A DNA stretch of 64,000 bases from JAFAXD01 sp963816775 (GTDB taxonomy: Bacteria; Pseudomonadota; Alphaproteobacteria; Rhizobiales; Xanthobacteraceae): NCBI GenBank assembly GCA_963816775.1, contig CAWFLX010000027.1:10250-74249 (forward strand). Direction: 5' to 3'. The position numbers and the translations under genes were made by a program. Positions 17,535 to 25,413 of the stretch are shown here, one piece after another. Within the stretch, counting starts at the first letter, position 1; each line of letters begins with the position of its first letter. The notes beneath the pieces were generated by a model that worked only from the letters and a program-made list of their open reading frames with translations, ran no database searches and had not been told where the DNA came from.

Positions 17535-17693
17535 ATGGCATTCAAACCAAACTACGGGAGAGACCGGGCTGAACGACAGCGGGCAGCGCGCGCACGAACC
17601 GAGGACAAACAAAGAATGAGGGACGAGAAGGCTGCGCTGCGCAAAGCAGAGCGCGAGGCGGCGGAAGTCTCGGCGGATGACAAGCAAGGTTAA
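17535..17693 (+). CDS. Small basic/charged hypothetical protein
   Basis: The frame encodes 52 residues beginning MAFKPNYGRDRAERQRAARAR and ending EVSADDKQG, almost entirely charged and predicted helical. It resembles a class of short MAFKPNY-type proteins found in Bradyrhizobium-like genomes. ACGGAG lies 8 bases before the ATG. It is divergent from cspA. Function is unknown; composition suggests nucleic-acid or ribosome association, which is speculative. Confidence 0.6.
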   Translation: MAFKPNYGRDRAERQRAARARTEDKQRMRDEKAALRKAEREAAEVSADDKQG

Positions 17694-18060
17694 TGCGCAG
17701 ACTTGAAATTTAGTGCAACGGCTAAACCGATTATCTACACGCGGAGGCGTCTGGGCTGGCTCGGAAAGAAAACGTCTCCGTGTGGCGAGGGGCTTCCGTT
17801 GCCGACGTGGGATTGCGGTCTCACGTGAGCGGCCGGAGCGAACCCCTTGTAACCGCGCCGAACTGTCGCCACGTTAAGGTAGGATGAACTGCGGGGAAGA
17901 CTTTGTCGCGTTCATCCGATGGCTGTTGACCCACTACGTCTATCGGCGTTGTCCCGCTGCGCCGTACCTCGGCGTTGAAAAACGCATAGCGAACCGCGTG
18001 CGCATAGTCAGCGGCAGCATTGTCGATGACGCTCGACAAGATAGGCAAAGGACCAAACCC
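17694..18060. other. Gene-poor stretch of about 370 bases
   Basis: Long frames on both strands here overlap one another and lack any motif or start signal. I see no gene, repeat copy or strong hairpin. Confidence 0.4.
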
Positions 18061-18363
18061 ATGCCGCTTTCTTCCACAGGTGAGTCGGGCAATTGCGAGC
18101 TTTATAACGACAACGTCTATTTTTTCATGACGTCCGGCGGCCACCGCATCCGTTGCGGCGTCACCGATCTCGCCCTTGAGGTTCTGGAGCCAAAACTCGA
18201 CCGGACGACCGGAAAGGGACGGCTGGCCGCGTTCGGGGCGCACCGGGCATTTGTCGAGCGTATGGCGAGCGCGAAATTCGATAAGAAGATATGGGAAAGA
18301 GATGGTATCACCATTATCGTGCGGGAGATCGACATCAACGCACATGCGGCAGCGACCGGATAG
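18061..18363 (+). CDS. DUF1488-like small protein
   Basis: The 100-residue product from ATG 18061 has the order typical of DUF1488-type proteins: a short beta region (NVYFFMTSGGHRIRCGVTDLALEVLEP), then FGAHRAFVERMASAKFDKK and a final strand GITIIVREIDI. The frame continues upstream to 17884 but that part has no start signal. The next gene begins one base after its stop, so the two are likely co-translated. Function is unknown for the family. Confidence 0.6.
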   Translation: MPLSSTGESGNCELYNDNVYFFMTSGGHRIRCGVTDLALEVLEPKLDRTTGKGRLAAFGAHRAFVERMASAKFDKKIWERDGITIIVREIDINAHAAATG

Positions 18364-18585
18364 ATGCCCCCACTTTTCAGTTATGAAATCGTTCGTCTTT
18401 TGCGCAGATTCGCAAAAGGCCCTCGTGAAAAAATCGATCTACCAATCCTGGCGCAGGCCGCAGACGAGATTGAAGGGCTCCGAGCCCTTCTGCGCGAATG
18501 CAAGCCATTTCTGTCCGACGGCGATGGTGCGCTAATTGCGCCCGAAGACTTGTGCGAGCGCATCAACGCCGAAATCGAAGAATGA
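18364..18585 (+). CDS. Small hypothetical protein
   Basis: This 73-residue protein is largely helical and acidic (ILAQAADEIEGLRALLRECKPF ... EDLCERINAEIEE). It starts immediately after the stop of the DUF1488-like gene, so translation is probably coupled, and is followed 11 bases later by another small gene. No family is recognised. Confidence 0.5.
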   Translation: MPPLFSYEIVRLLRRFAKGPREKIDLPILAQAADEIEGLRALLRECKPFLSDGDGALIAPEDLCERINAEIEE

Positions 18586-18596
18586 GGCCCGACGAA

Positions 18597-18890
18597 ATGA
18601 CAATGAGCACCGATGACAAAAAGGCCCGCGCAAGCGCACTGTTTAAGGAAGAGAAGCAGCAAAAAGGCCGCGAGGCGATGACCGAATATCAGGCGCAGCA
18701 AAAGGCCGTTCGGGAAAAGACGGAGCGGCTGCGGGCGCAGCGCCTGACCCGCGATGCCGCAGCGGCGACCGAGCCAGCCGCGGCCGAAGCCGAAGCGATA
18801 TCGCCGATGGAGGCCAAGGCCACGAACGGCGACGTGCCCCATGTGCGGCTGCATCGCGTAAAGGGCCGGCGGGCGCCGAAGAGGCGGTGA
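18597..18890 (+). CDS. Small coiled-coil hypothetical protein
   Basis: The 97-residue protein has a strongly charged helical middle (ARASALFKEEKQQKGREAMTE, then KAVREKTERLRAQRL) that reads as a coiled coil, then an Ala/Glu-rich linker and a basic end (KGRRAPKRR). ATG codons at 18597 and 18603 are both possible. Proteins of this layout are common but uncharacterised in Bradyrhizobium-type genomes. It closes a three-gene run of tiny genes. Confidence 0.55.
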   Translation: MTMSTDDKKARASALFKEEKQQKGREAMTEYQAQQKAVREKTERLRAQRLTRDAAAATEPAAAEAEAISPMEAKATNGDVPHVRLHRVKGRRAPKRR

Positions 18891-19083
18891 AGCCGCACCT
18901 TGCCGCGTTTATCTGAACATCAACCCACTTGCGGGCCTCATTAAATGCGCCCTGTGGGGGCCAGCGTAGATGCCAGACTTAAAATCCGGTGGAAGAAGAA
19001 GCACGGCGACCTATTCGTCAGGTACGCTATGCTAGCTCGTACACCTAATGCGTCCAGTTCTCGCCTCTAATTCTGGATTGATC

Positions 19084-19281
19084 ATGACAAGCAAAATGCC
19101 TCCCGTGCCACCAGGTAACCGCAGCGACAAAGGCACGGCAAACAGATCAAGCGCCACATCAATAGATAAATCTGTGACGCATGAACATCATCCCAACTCC
19201 GCTGAGGAGGGAGAGACTGCCAATATCAAACAAAACACAACCAATAAAGGGTTCTTCCGTGGCCGTCGTTTCGAAAAATGA
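19084..19281 (+). CDS. Small hypothetical protein of the TANIKQNTTN type
   Basis: The 65-residue protein begins MTSKMPPVPPGNRSDKG and ends with TANIKQNTTNKGFFRGRR. This C-terminal signature recurs in short proteins of Bradyrhizobium-like bacteria, which makes the frame credible despite its low-complexity, hydrophilic and probably disordered sequence. The ATG at 19084 is chosen for that reason. Function unknown. Confidence 0.6.
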   Translation: MTSKMPPVPPGNRSDKGTANRSSATSIDKSVTHEHHPNSAEEGETANIKQNTTNKGFFRGRRFEK

Positions 19282-19491
19282 TCGTTGATTGTGCATTTCC
19301 TGCTTTGGCGAGATTGCGCAAAGGAACATGGACGACCGAAGACTGCGCTGCCCACGATGCCTTCGAGCGCTATGGCGCAGCGGCGCTTGGACGGGCTTGC
19401 TGCGCTATCCGACGTAACGACCACTAATTCGGGGCAGGATCTTACTCGTTATCCGACGCGCGTCGCAGCTTGCGCAGCGTGGCACGCACAC

Positions 19492-19728
19492 TCATTCGTC
19501 TCTGTGCATAAGACTGAATTGAGTTGCTTCCCAGCGATCGGCGGCAGAAACCTTTTGCTGTCGCTTCTGAATCCAGGCGTCAGCTTCCCCCTTGGTCCGA
19601 AATCCTTCAACACGATAGGAGACCTCATTAAAATCTTGGATTTCGACGATAAACGCCCCAACTGGCTCTTCGATGATCGAATATTGAATCTGAACCATGC
19701 CGCCACTATGCGCCCGAAATGTCTCCAT
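19492..19728 (-). CDS. Small hypothetical protein
   Basis: The 78-residue frame from ATG 19728 (preceded by TAGGGGTGG) encodes strands around VQIQYSIIEEPVGAFIVEI and a helix GFRTKGEADAWIQKRQQK. The strand-strand-helix order resembles many small stress-type proteins in this group but no named family is certain. It is transcribed opposite to its neighbours. Confidence 0.55.
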   Translation of the reverse strand: METFRAHSGGMVQIQYSIIEEPVGAFIVEIQDFNEVSYRVEGFRTKGEADAWIQKRQQKVSAADRWEATQFSLMHRDE

Positions 19729-19827
19729 GCCACCCCTAAAAAGCAAAAAACCAAGCGGATCAGTTGGAATAAGCGGCCGCTTTGATGCCGCTAGCTGTCC
19801 GGATGAAAAGGGCGCATGTTGCTAAGC

Positions 19828-20031
19828 ATGGCCGATCCATCGAAATTCGTCCCGCAAGAGGTGTTTAGGTGTCCGCACTGTCAGATTCGTTACGCCGTCA
19901 CCTACATCAAGACCCCCACCCGCGATAGCGGCAGTGCATATTGCAAAAACTGTCGCCAACGAATGAGCCAGTGGAGCGCCTACAAGCAACCTTCCTATGC
20001 CCTACTGGACCAGATCGGGCGCATCGAATGA
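19828..20031 (+). CDS. Small zinc-ribbon-like protein
   Basis: The 67-residue protein carries CPHC (about residue 15) and CKNC (about 40), a four-cysteine arrangement that should bind one zinc in a ribbon. The surrounding sequence (VFRCPHCQIRYAVTY, QRMSQWSAY) is aromatic and could contact nucleic acid or protein. Starts at 19816 and 19828 are possible; the latter gives MADPSKFV. Function unknown. Confidence 0.6.
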   Translation: MADPSKFVPQEVFRCPHCQIRYAVTYIKTPTRDSGSAYCKNCRQRMSQWSAYKQPSYALLDQIGRIE

Positions 20032-20123
20032 CCAGCCACTGGAACGGAACCAGTTGAAAGAACTACGTCGCGGTCGAGCCTCGCGGGCAGAATGTGTTGA
20101 GGCTAGATTGGGATGCAGACGCC

Positions 20124-20303
20124 ATGACCGATGAAATCAAAAATACAAACAGCCGAGTAGAACGATCAGCGAGCGGCGGATTCGTCGCGGTCTGGCGCGG
20201 ACAAGTGGTGTACGAGAATGGACGAGTCAAGAAGTTTGAAGCTGAAAAAGATGCCCGCGCCCATCTCGACCGCTGTGATGCGGCCGGCAAGATCGTACAT
20301 TAG
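20124..20303 (+). CDS. Small hypothetical protein
   Basis: This 59-residue protein begins MTDEIKNTNSRVERSASGG. Strands GGFVAVWRGQVVYENGRVKKF are followed by a helix KDARAHLDRCDAAGKIVH, a compact pattern I have seen in short conserved proteins of this bacterial group. No function is known. An in-frame upstream ATG at 20094 lacks support. Confidence 0.55.
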   Translation: MTDEIKNTNSRVERSASGGFVAVWRGQVVYENGRVKKFEAEKDARAHLDRCDAAGKIVH

Positions 20304-20420
20304 ATCTGTATGGACGACGCCGTCGCAGTTGGAGAATCGGGGCGGCCGGCCGATCGCACGACTGGCCGGCCGCCCTAATGAACGCAATCTTGTCGATTGA
20401 AATCGCCGCGAAGCAGATGC

Positions 20421-20660
20421 TCAGTAGTCGATATTGAACTGGTTCTGGAAGCTCTCGGCACGATTGGTGCTTAGCGCCCCATAATTCTCGAGCAAGTAGA
20501 CCCTGTCGTTAAGGGTGCGAGCACGCTTGGCAGAGGCGCCAGTCGGGCTGACGCTGAGATACGTCCCGTGCCGTTGCTGATATGATTGAGCGGAAACTGG
20601 GGCCGCGAGCACAGCGGTACCCAAGGCGGCCAAAAGTGCCAGCTTTATTGCTGAGGTCAT
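20421..20660 (-). CDS. Small secreted hypothetical protein
   Basis: The 79-residue product has a clear Sec signal peptide (MTSAIKLALLAALGTAVLAAP, probable cleavage after VSA near residue 24) and a mature part of about 55 residues without cysteines, ending ESFQNQFNIDY. GGAG lies 9 bases before the ATG at 20660. It is probably periplasmic; no domain is recognised. Confidence 0.65.
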   Translation of the reverse strand: MTSAIKLALLAALGTAVLAAPVSAQSYQQRHGTYLSVSPTGASAKRARTLNDRVYLLENYGALSTNRAESFQNQFNIDY

Positions 20661-21368
20661 CCGAAAATCTCCATGTTTATTGCCGCCACCCTGACCCATA
20701 GATAGAGACCCAACGGGCTCAAAGAAGACCATCTCTTCGCAAGTGCGAACACGATACAGTGATGCATTTAGTATGGGCCGAAATCGCCGGAAATACCGTT
20801 TATTTTCTGATATTTACTTGGGACGCAATCGGATGTCGAAAGTGTCTCATTGAGGGTTAATTTGAGGCGATTTTGCTGCGTTGCACTCAATTGTCCCCGA
20901 GTGCGACTGCCAATCCGCTGCGGAATGCCATTGAGACGGTAGAGGTTCCGATCGCCGCGAGTTGGTCGGCACCAGGACGCCTGCGGCCGACGGAATGAAT
21001 GAGCGCCGCACTGGATCAAAATTCGGATCGATCTCCGTTTCTGGCACAAAGCTGACGTCGCGAAGCGACCGAGCGAAGTCCGCTTTCGGCGGGATAGCGG
21101 ACAGCAAATGCTCAGGGGGAGCTTTTCGCTTTGACCCAAACGGACATCGAGCCCGAGCCCGCTGTTTGCGCTATTGGCCCTCAACCCGTTCCAGTCCCAG
21201 TGAAGCCATGCTGTTAGGGGGTACGGCGCATTAGGTGAACAGTCCGAACGGATCACGAAATTGCGTCTTGTCAGTCCCGGATCGCTGGTATCGAATAAAA
21301 TCGCGTTCTTAGCGGTATCCTCTCGGAAGCGGCGTATATAGATTGGTTCAAATTGCGAGGACTAATTC
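20661..21368. other. Gene-free stretch holding a dispersed repeat copy
   Basis: About 700 bases between the secreted protein and the selW-like gene. Frames on both strands here (for example 20768-21256) read through a copy of the dispersed repeat at 21037-21147 and encode the repeat's translation rather than a protein. No other feature is seen. Confidence 0.55.
21037..21147. repeat. Dispersed GCGGAC-type repeat, copy 1
   Basis: This copy runs from GTTTCTGGCACAAAGCTGAC through CCGAGCGAAGTCCGCTTTCG and GGGATAGCGGACA to AACGGACAT. It is one of at least six related copies in this window and is closest to the copy at 33587-33704. Short spaced inversions (TCCGC...GCGGA) could fold. Confidence 0.75.
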
Positions 21369-21587
21369 ATGAAAATCGAGATCGAATACTGCGGTCAATG
21401 AGGCTATGAACCGCGCGCCCGTGAGGCGCGAGCACTGATCCTAAAGCTGCAACCCTCAGCACAAATAAACGTTCAGCGGTCAAGTGGCGGCGTCTTCGAA
21501 ATTCGAGTTGATGGCCGACTAGCGTTCTCAAAGAAGGTGACCGGTCGCTTTCCAACGAGCGAAGAGATAGCTGACTGTTTCACCTAA
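21369..21587 (+). CDS. selW: SelW/Rdx-family protein with in-frame TGA at the CxxU position (candidate selenoprotein)
   Basis: Reading the TGA at 21399-21401 as selenocysteine gives a 72-residue protein. It opens MKIEIEYCGQ-U-GYEPRAR and continues to GGVFEIRVDGRLAFSKKVTG and FPTSEEIADCF. This is the whole Rdx/SelW thioredoxin-like fold: beta strand, CxxU redox motif, helix, the GxFEV strand and a final helix. Vertebrate SelW has a nearly identical YCGAUGYKP start, and many bacterial homologues have CxxC. GCGAGGA lies about 8 bases upstream of the ATG. The TGA is followed by a SECIS-like hairpin. Standard gene callers would miss the gene. The alternative is a pseudogene in which a Cys codon mutated to TGA, but the rest of the frame is intact to its TAA. 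Confidence 0.75.
21399..21430 (+). promoter_or_regulatory. Candidate bacterial SECIS element downstream of the in-frame TGA
   Basis: After the TGA (21399-21401), CGCGCC (21414-21419) and GGCGCG (21425-21430) form a perfect 6-bp stem closing the 5-base loop CGTGA. The loop starts 18 bases after the TGA and has G at its second position. Published bacterial SECIS rules (apical loop roughly 16-37 bases from UGA, G among the first two loop bases) are met. GC-rich hairpins arise by chance here, so this is support and not proof. Confidence 0.55.
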
Positions 21588-21659
21588 AGGCGTGCGCTGA
21601 GCGGCTCAAATCCGGTCCTAGGCCAACGGCTTCACTAGCTGATCGAATAGGCGGTCGAG

Positions 21660-21700
21660 TGTCTGCTAATGGCACATCGCGGACGACTTAGACGTCCGCT
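21660..21700. repeat. Degenerate partial copy of the dispersed repeat
   Basis: The bases GTCTGCTAATGGCACATCGC and the following GGACGACTTAGACGTCCGCT resemble the first third of the dispersed repeat, and GCGGACG/CGTCCGC makes a 7-bp hairpin. It lies in the 230-base gap between the selW-like gene and the PaiB-like gene. Confidence 0.4.
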
Positions 21701-21820
21701 GATGCCGTCCGAAACAATTGCCATTCATCTGTTTGCCACCATCAAACGTTCGAATAGAGGGCATTAGGAACTCTCATTGGTTCACGGAGAGTTGTGACTG
21801 TACGCTCTGAAGGGATTGCC

Positions 21821-22462
21821 ATGTACCTGCCCGATCATTTTCGCGTCGCCGATTTGCCGGAGATGCATGCGCTGATGCGCGCCAGACCTCTTGCCACGCT
21901 CGTATCGGCGGGCTCGATGGGTCTCTATGCAACTCATCTGCCGACTGTGCTTAGGGACGATGGGCCATATGGGGTCATCGAGTGCCATCTTGCGCGTGCC
22001 AACCCGCACTGGAAGGACCTCGCCGAGGGCAACGACGCATTGATGATCTTCCAAGGACCCGAGGGTTACATCACGCCTAACTGGTATCCATCGAAAGCCG
22101 ACCATGGAAAAGTTGTGCCGACGTGGAACTATGCGGTCGTGCACGCTTATGGTCGGCCCGAGGTGATGGAGGACAGGAGCTGGCTGCGCCGCCACGTCAC
22201 TGAGCTTACCGCTCAGCAGGAGACAAACGAAGTCAAGCCGTGGGCGCTGTCGGACGCACCTGAGTCGTTCATCGAGGTCATGTTGCGAGGAATCGTTGGC
22301 TTCCGCTTTGCTTTCACGCAGCTCGAAGGCAAGTGGAAGATGAGCCAAAACCGTCAGGCAACGGATCGCAATGGTGTTGTGAGAGGCCTTCGCACGCGAC
22401 GACAGGGCGACGATCTTGAGGTGGCCGAGCTCGTATTGCGTCAAGCTACGCCAAACGACTGA
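21821..22462 (+). CDS. PaiB-family FMN-binding protein
   Basis: The 213-residue protein matches the PaiB / FMN-binding negative transcriptional regulator family: MYLPDHFRVADLPEMHALM at the N-terminus, THLPTVLRDDGPYGVIECHLARANPHW (about 40-66), then ITPNWYPSK and VPTWNYAVVHAYGRPE. The C-terminal FRFAFTQLEGKWKMSQNRQ is a family hallmark. The split-barrel fold binds FMN; the Bacillus PaiB affects protease and sporulation genes, and the activity of proteobacterial members is not settled. The ATG at 21821 follows GAAGGG. Confidence 0.92.
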   Translation: MYLPDHFRVADLPEMHALMRARPLATLVSAGSMGLYATHLPTVLRDDGPYGVIECHLARANPHWKDLAEGNDALMIFQGPEGYITPNWYPSKADHGKVVPTWNYAVVHAYGRPEVMEDRSWLRRHVTELTAQQETNEVKPWALSDAPESFIEVMLRGIVGFRFAFTQLEGKWKMSQNRQATDRNGVVRGLRTRRQGDDLEVAELVLRQATPND

Positions 22463-22487
22463 CGGCTGGATTGCTGCAGACTGTGGT

Positions 22488-22608
22488 TGTCCGCTCCTGG
22501 CACGAAGCTGACGATTTAGGATGTCCGCTCACTCGTCCGCTTTCGGCGGGATAGCGGACAACAAATGCTCAGGGCGAGATTTTCGGCTTATGACCCTAAG
22601 CAGAACAT
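22488..22608. repeat. Dispersed GCGGAC-type repeat, copy 2
   Basis: The copy runs from TGTCCGCTCCTGGCACGAAG through CGTCCGCTTTCGGCGGGATA and GCGGACAACAAATGCTCAGG to a degraded end near CAGAACAT. It fills most of the gap between the convergent PaiB and LLM genes. Confidence 0.75.
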
Positions 22609-22717
22609 CGCCGGCCAATTACTGTGAGGCGCAACACTGCGGCAGCGGCAGAGTTCGCCCTGCTCTTCGCCTGCGTGTGGAATTGCTGGTAAGCCTCGCT
22701 CCACGCGAACCGGCAGC

Positions 22718-23956
22718 TCATTCCGCTGCCAGATGCGCCGGCGCCTGGATCTCTTTCAGAGTATCCTTTGGCCACCACTTGTCTTCGTACTCGCTGAAGC
22801 GATGGCGCAGCTTCGGCGCCACCTCCTTGGCAAAGCGAGTTGTGTTGTAGAGCACGGTCTCGTGCTTCATGTTGCCGAAGTGCATGAGCAACATAACATG
22901 TCCGACCTTCATGCGGTCGGCCATGTCGTTCAACCGGTCGATCACGGTCTGCGGTGAGCCTGCAACTACGCAGCCGCTGTCGATGATCTCCTTCCATGCC
23001 AGGTCCTGGCCTTGCACCTTGCGTGCGGCCGTCCGCACCGCCGACTGGATTCCTTGGCGCATGGTCTCGATTGAGGTGTAGCCGGGGGGCGCAACAAAGC
23101 CTGGGTCAAGGTGGAAACAGCGGTTGTAGAAATATTGCGCAGGCGCCGCGTAGAGCTTTTCCGCCTCGGCATCGTTCTCCGCCACGCCGACGAACTGCAG
23201 AAACGCGCAACGGTACGGGTTGAACTCCGCGCCCATCCGCTCGACCGTTTCCCAATAGCCGTCGATAACCGAGATGCCGGCCATGTAGCCGAAATAGGTG
23301 AGATAGGCATAGAGGAAATCGTTCTTGATGCACCATTCCCAGGTCTCGACCGACCCCCCGCCCGGGATCCACACCGGCGGGCGCGGGTTTTGGATTGGCA
23401 CCGGCCATGGATTGACGTAGCGCAGCTGGGTGAACTTGCCGTTGAACGCGAACGGCTTCCGCTCCTTCCAGGCCCGCACGATCAACTCGACGCCCTCGCG
23501 ATACTTGTCGCGCAGGGTCGCCGGATTGGCGCCGTAGCAATAGACCGTGTCCATCGGCGTGCCGACGGGGAAGCCTGCCACCAGCCGGCCGCCCGACATC
23601 ACGTCGAGCATCGCCATTTCCTCCGCGACACGGGTTGGCGGATCGTAGAGGGCCACCGAGTTGCCAAGCACCACGAGCTTGGCTTTCGACGTGCGCCGCG
23701 CCAGCGCCGCCGCCATCAGGTTGGGCGAGGGCATCAGGCCGTAGCCGTTCTGGTGGTGCTCGTTGACGCAGATGCCGTCGTAGCCGCAGCGCTCGGCATA
23801 TTCGAGCTGGTCGAGATAGTCGTTGTAGACCTGATGGCCCTTCACCGGGTCGAAGAGCTCGCCCGCCGGCGGATCGACCCACACCGAATGGTACTTCTGC
23901 TTGAAGTCATCCGGCAGATACGGATAGGGCATCAAGTGGAACCAATGGAATTTCAT
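22718..23956 (-). CDS. LLM-class flavin-dependent oxidoreductase (luciferase-like monooxygenase)
   Basis: This 412-residue bacterial-luciferase-fold enzyme should use reduced FMN or F420 to oxidise an unknown substrate. Family signs are GYDGICVNEHHQNGYGLMPSPNLMAAALA (about residues 58-86), the LDVMSGGRLVAGFPVG turn (about 120), and GSPQTVIDRLNDM near residue 325. CGGAGG precedes the ATG at 23956. It stands alone and is convergent with the PaiB gene. Without partners the substrate cannot be assigned; alkanesulfonate, alkane and nitrilotriacetate monooxygenases share this fold. Confidence 0.92.
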   Translation of the reverse strand: MKFHWFHLMPYPYLPDDFKQKYHSVWVDPPAGELFDPVKGHQVYNDYLDQLEYAERCGYDGICVNEHHQNGYGLMPSPNLMAAALARRTSKAKLVVLGNSVALYDPPTRVAEEMAMLDVMSGGRLVAGFPVGTPMDTVYCYGANPATLRDKYREGVELIVRAWKERKPFAFNGKFTQLRYVNPWPVPIQNPRPPVWIPGGGSVETWEWCIKNDFLYAYLTYFGYMAGISVIDGYWETVERMGAEFNPYRCAFLQFVGVAENDAEAEKLYAAPAQYFYNRCFHLDPGFVAPPGYTSIETMRQGIQSAVRTAARKVQGQDLAWKEIIDSGCVVAGSPQTVIDRLNDMADRMKVGHVMLLMHFGNMKHETVLYNTTRFAKEVAPKLRHRFSEYEDKWWPKDTLKEIQAPAHLAAE

Positions 23957-24028
23957 CGGTCGATCCTCCGGGCGCTCGCGCAATTATCGTCACCTGGAGC
24001 TACCTAGCAAGGCCGCACCATGTCCGGC

Positions 24029-24106
24029 CTAGTGCCGCCGATTTGAAGTTCCTGCATCACCTGCCGCAAGCTCGTTCAGGAACTTCAAATCGAGAAGCGG
24101 CACTAG
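24029..24106. repeat. Large palindrome A (CTAGTGCC ends)
   Basis: Arms CTAGTGCCGC (24029-24038) / GCGGCACTAG (24097-24106) and GATTTGAAGTTCCTG (24040-24054) / CAGGAACTTCAAATC (24077-24091) are exact reverse complements around a 22-base loop. It shares end sequence and the GAAGTTC core with palindrome B next to it, so the two are members of one mobile palindromic family. Confidence 0.8.
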
Positions 24107-24119
24107 AATCAAATACTTG

Positions 24120-24194
24120 CTAGTGCCCCTTTGTTTCCGAAGTTCGTGTCTGAGGGTGCCGCGATGTATCACGAACTTCGGAAACGGGGCACTT
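24120..24194. repeat. Large palindrome B (CTAGTGCC ends)
   Basis: Arms AGTGCCCC (24122-24129) / GGGGCACT (24186-24193) and GTTTCCGAAGTTCGTG (24133-24148) / CACGAACTTCGGAAAC (24170-24185) are exact reverse complements around a 21-base loop. It begins 14 bases after palindrome A and ends about 60 bases before the TctC remnant. Confidence 0.8.
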
Positions 24195-24252
24195 GCCGTG
24201 GATCGACGGTGGTCTGCTATGCTTACTGCAACACATGAGTTGGGAGGGACGC

Positions 24253-25252
24253 GTGAGAATCCCTGCGGCTGGTTGGACGGCTGTTGTGATCGCGGCCGGA
24301 TTGGCGGCGCTACCGGCTCCCGCCATGGCACAGACTGAGCCGTATCCAGGCAGGGTCGTGCGCATTATCAGCGACTCGGCGGCGGGCAGCGCCACCGACG
24401 CGTCCGCGCGCATCCTCGCGGACAGAGCTGTCGGCGATCTGGGGCCAGCAGGTGCTCACCGTGAACCAGCCGGGGGCCGGCGGCGGCATCTCGGCGCGCG
24501 TTGCTTCGCAGGCGGCGCCCGACGGCTACACGCTCTACATGCCGGCGACCTCGCCGTTCCTCGCACTGCCGGGCGCACCCGGCGTTGCGCCCAACCTGCC
24601 GCTGGAACTGCCGCGCGACTTTGCGGCGATCGGATTCGTCCTGCAGCAGCCTCTGTTCATCGGCGCCTCGCACAAGAGTGGCCTCACCAGCATCGGCGAG
24701 CTGATCGAACGCGCGAAGGAGAAGCCCGGCGAGATCAACTATGCAGCGACCGGGCGCGGTCGGCTGTCGCATCTCACCATGGAGCTGCTGCAGGCACGCG
24801 CCGATATCAAGCTGCAACTGGTGCCCTATGTGGGCGGGCCAGCCCAGGCCATGAGCGACGTGATGGAAGGACGCGTACAGCTCGTGCTTGACGCTTACGC
24901 CGGACTGGCCTCGGCGATCCAGGGCAACCTGATCAAGGGGCTTGCCTCGACGGCGCCCACGCGGCTGCCGGGTTTCGAAAATCTGCCAACGATGGCGGAG
25001 ACCATTCCGGGCTTCTCGGTCGGCGCCTGGGCCGTACTGGTGGCGCCACTCGGCACGCCCGACGGCATCATTCGCAAAGTCAATGCGGACCTCAACAAGG
25101 CAGTCGATGACCCGGAGCTGCGGGCGAAATTTGCGGCCAACGGCGCGTTCGTTCGGCACATGACACCGGAAGAAGTCACCTCCTTCGTACAGATTGAGCA
25201 GGCAACTTGGCGGCCAATCTTGGAGGCGATTGCCCGGGAAGTGCCGAAATAG
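24253..25252 (+). pseudogene. Tripartite tricarboxylate transporter substrate-binding protein (TctC/Bug), frameshifted
   Basis: Two overlapping frames together make one Bug-type periplasmic binding protein. Frame one starts at GTG 24253 (GGGAGGG upstream) with a signal peptide ending PAPAMA and runs EPYPGRVVRIISDSAAGSATDASARILAD. It then loses homology at about 24425-24435, where frame two takes over with LSAIWGQQVLTVNQPGAGGG. One extra base explains the break. The rest is intact through PYVGGPAQAMSDVMEG and DPELRAKFAANG. No TctA/TctB genes are nearby. It may be a recent pseudogene or a sequencing error. Confidence 0.85.
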
Positions 25253-25413
25253 TGTCGGGCCGCCACCGGATGGCAGAGCGACCGTGACGGGCAGTGATCG
25301 CCTTCCCTCTGTTCGACAGAGATCCGGTGTTCAATCCCGGCTTGAGAGGGTAATGTTCGGTAATGGAAAAAGCTGCTGGATTTTACGAATCCGGAGCGAA
25401 ATGGGAGGAAACA

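Noticed and set aside
18973..18989. Anticodon-arm-like sequence CCAGACTTAAAATCCGG resembling tRNA-Leu(UAA)
   Set aside because: No acceptor stem, D arm or T-loop (GGTTCGAATCC) can be found around it.
20768..21256. Long open frames on both strands
   Set aside because: They read through a dispersed repeat copy and have no start signal or family motif.
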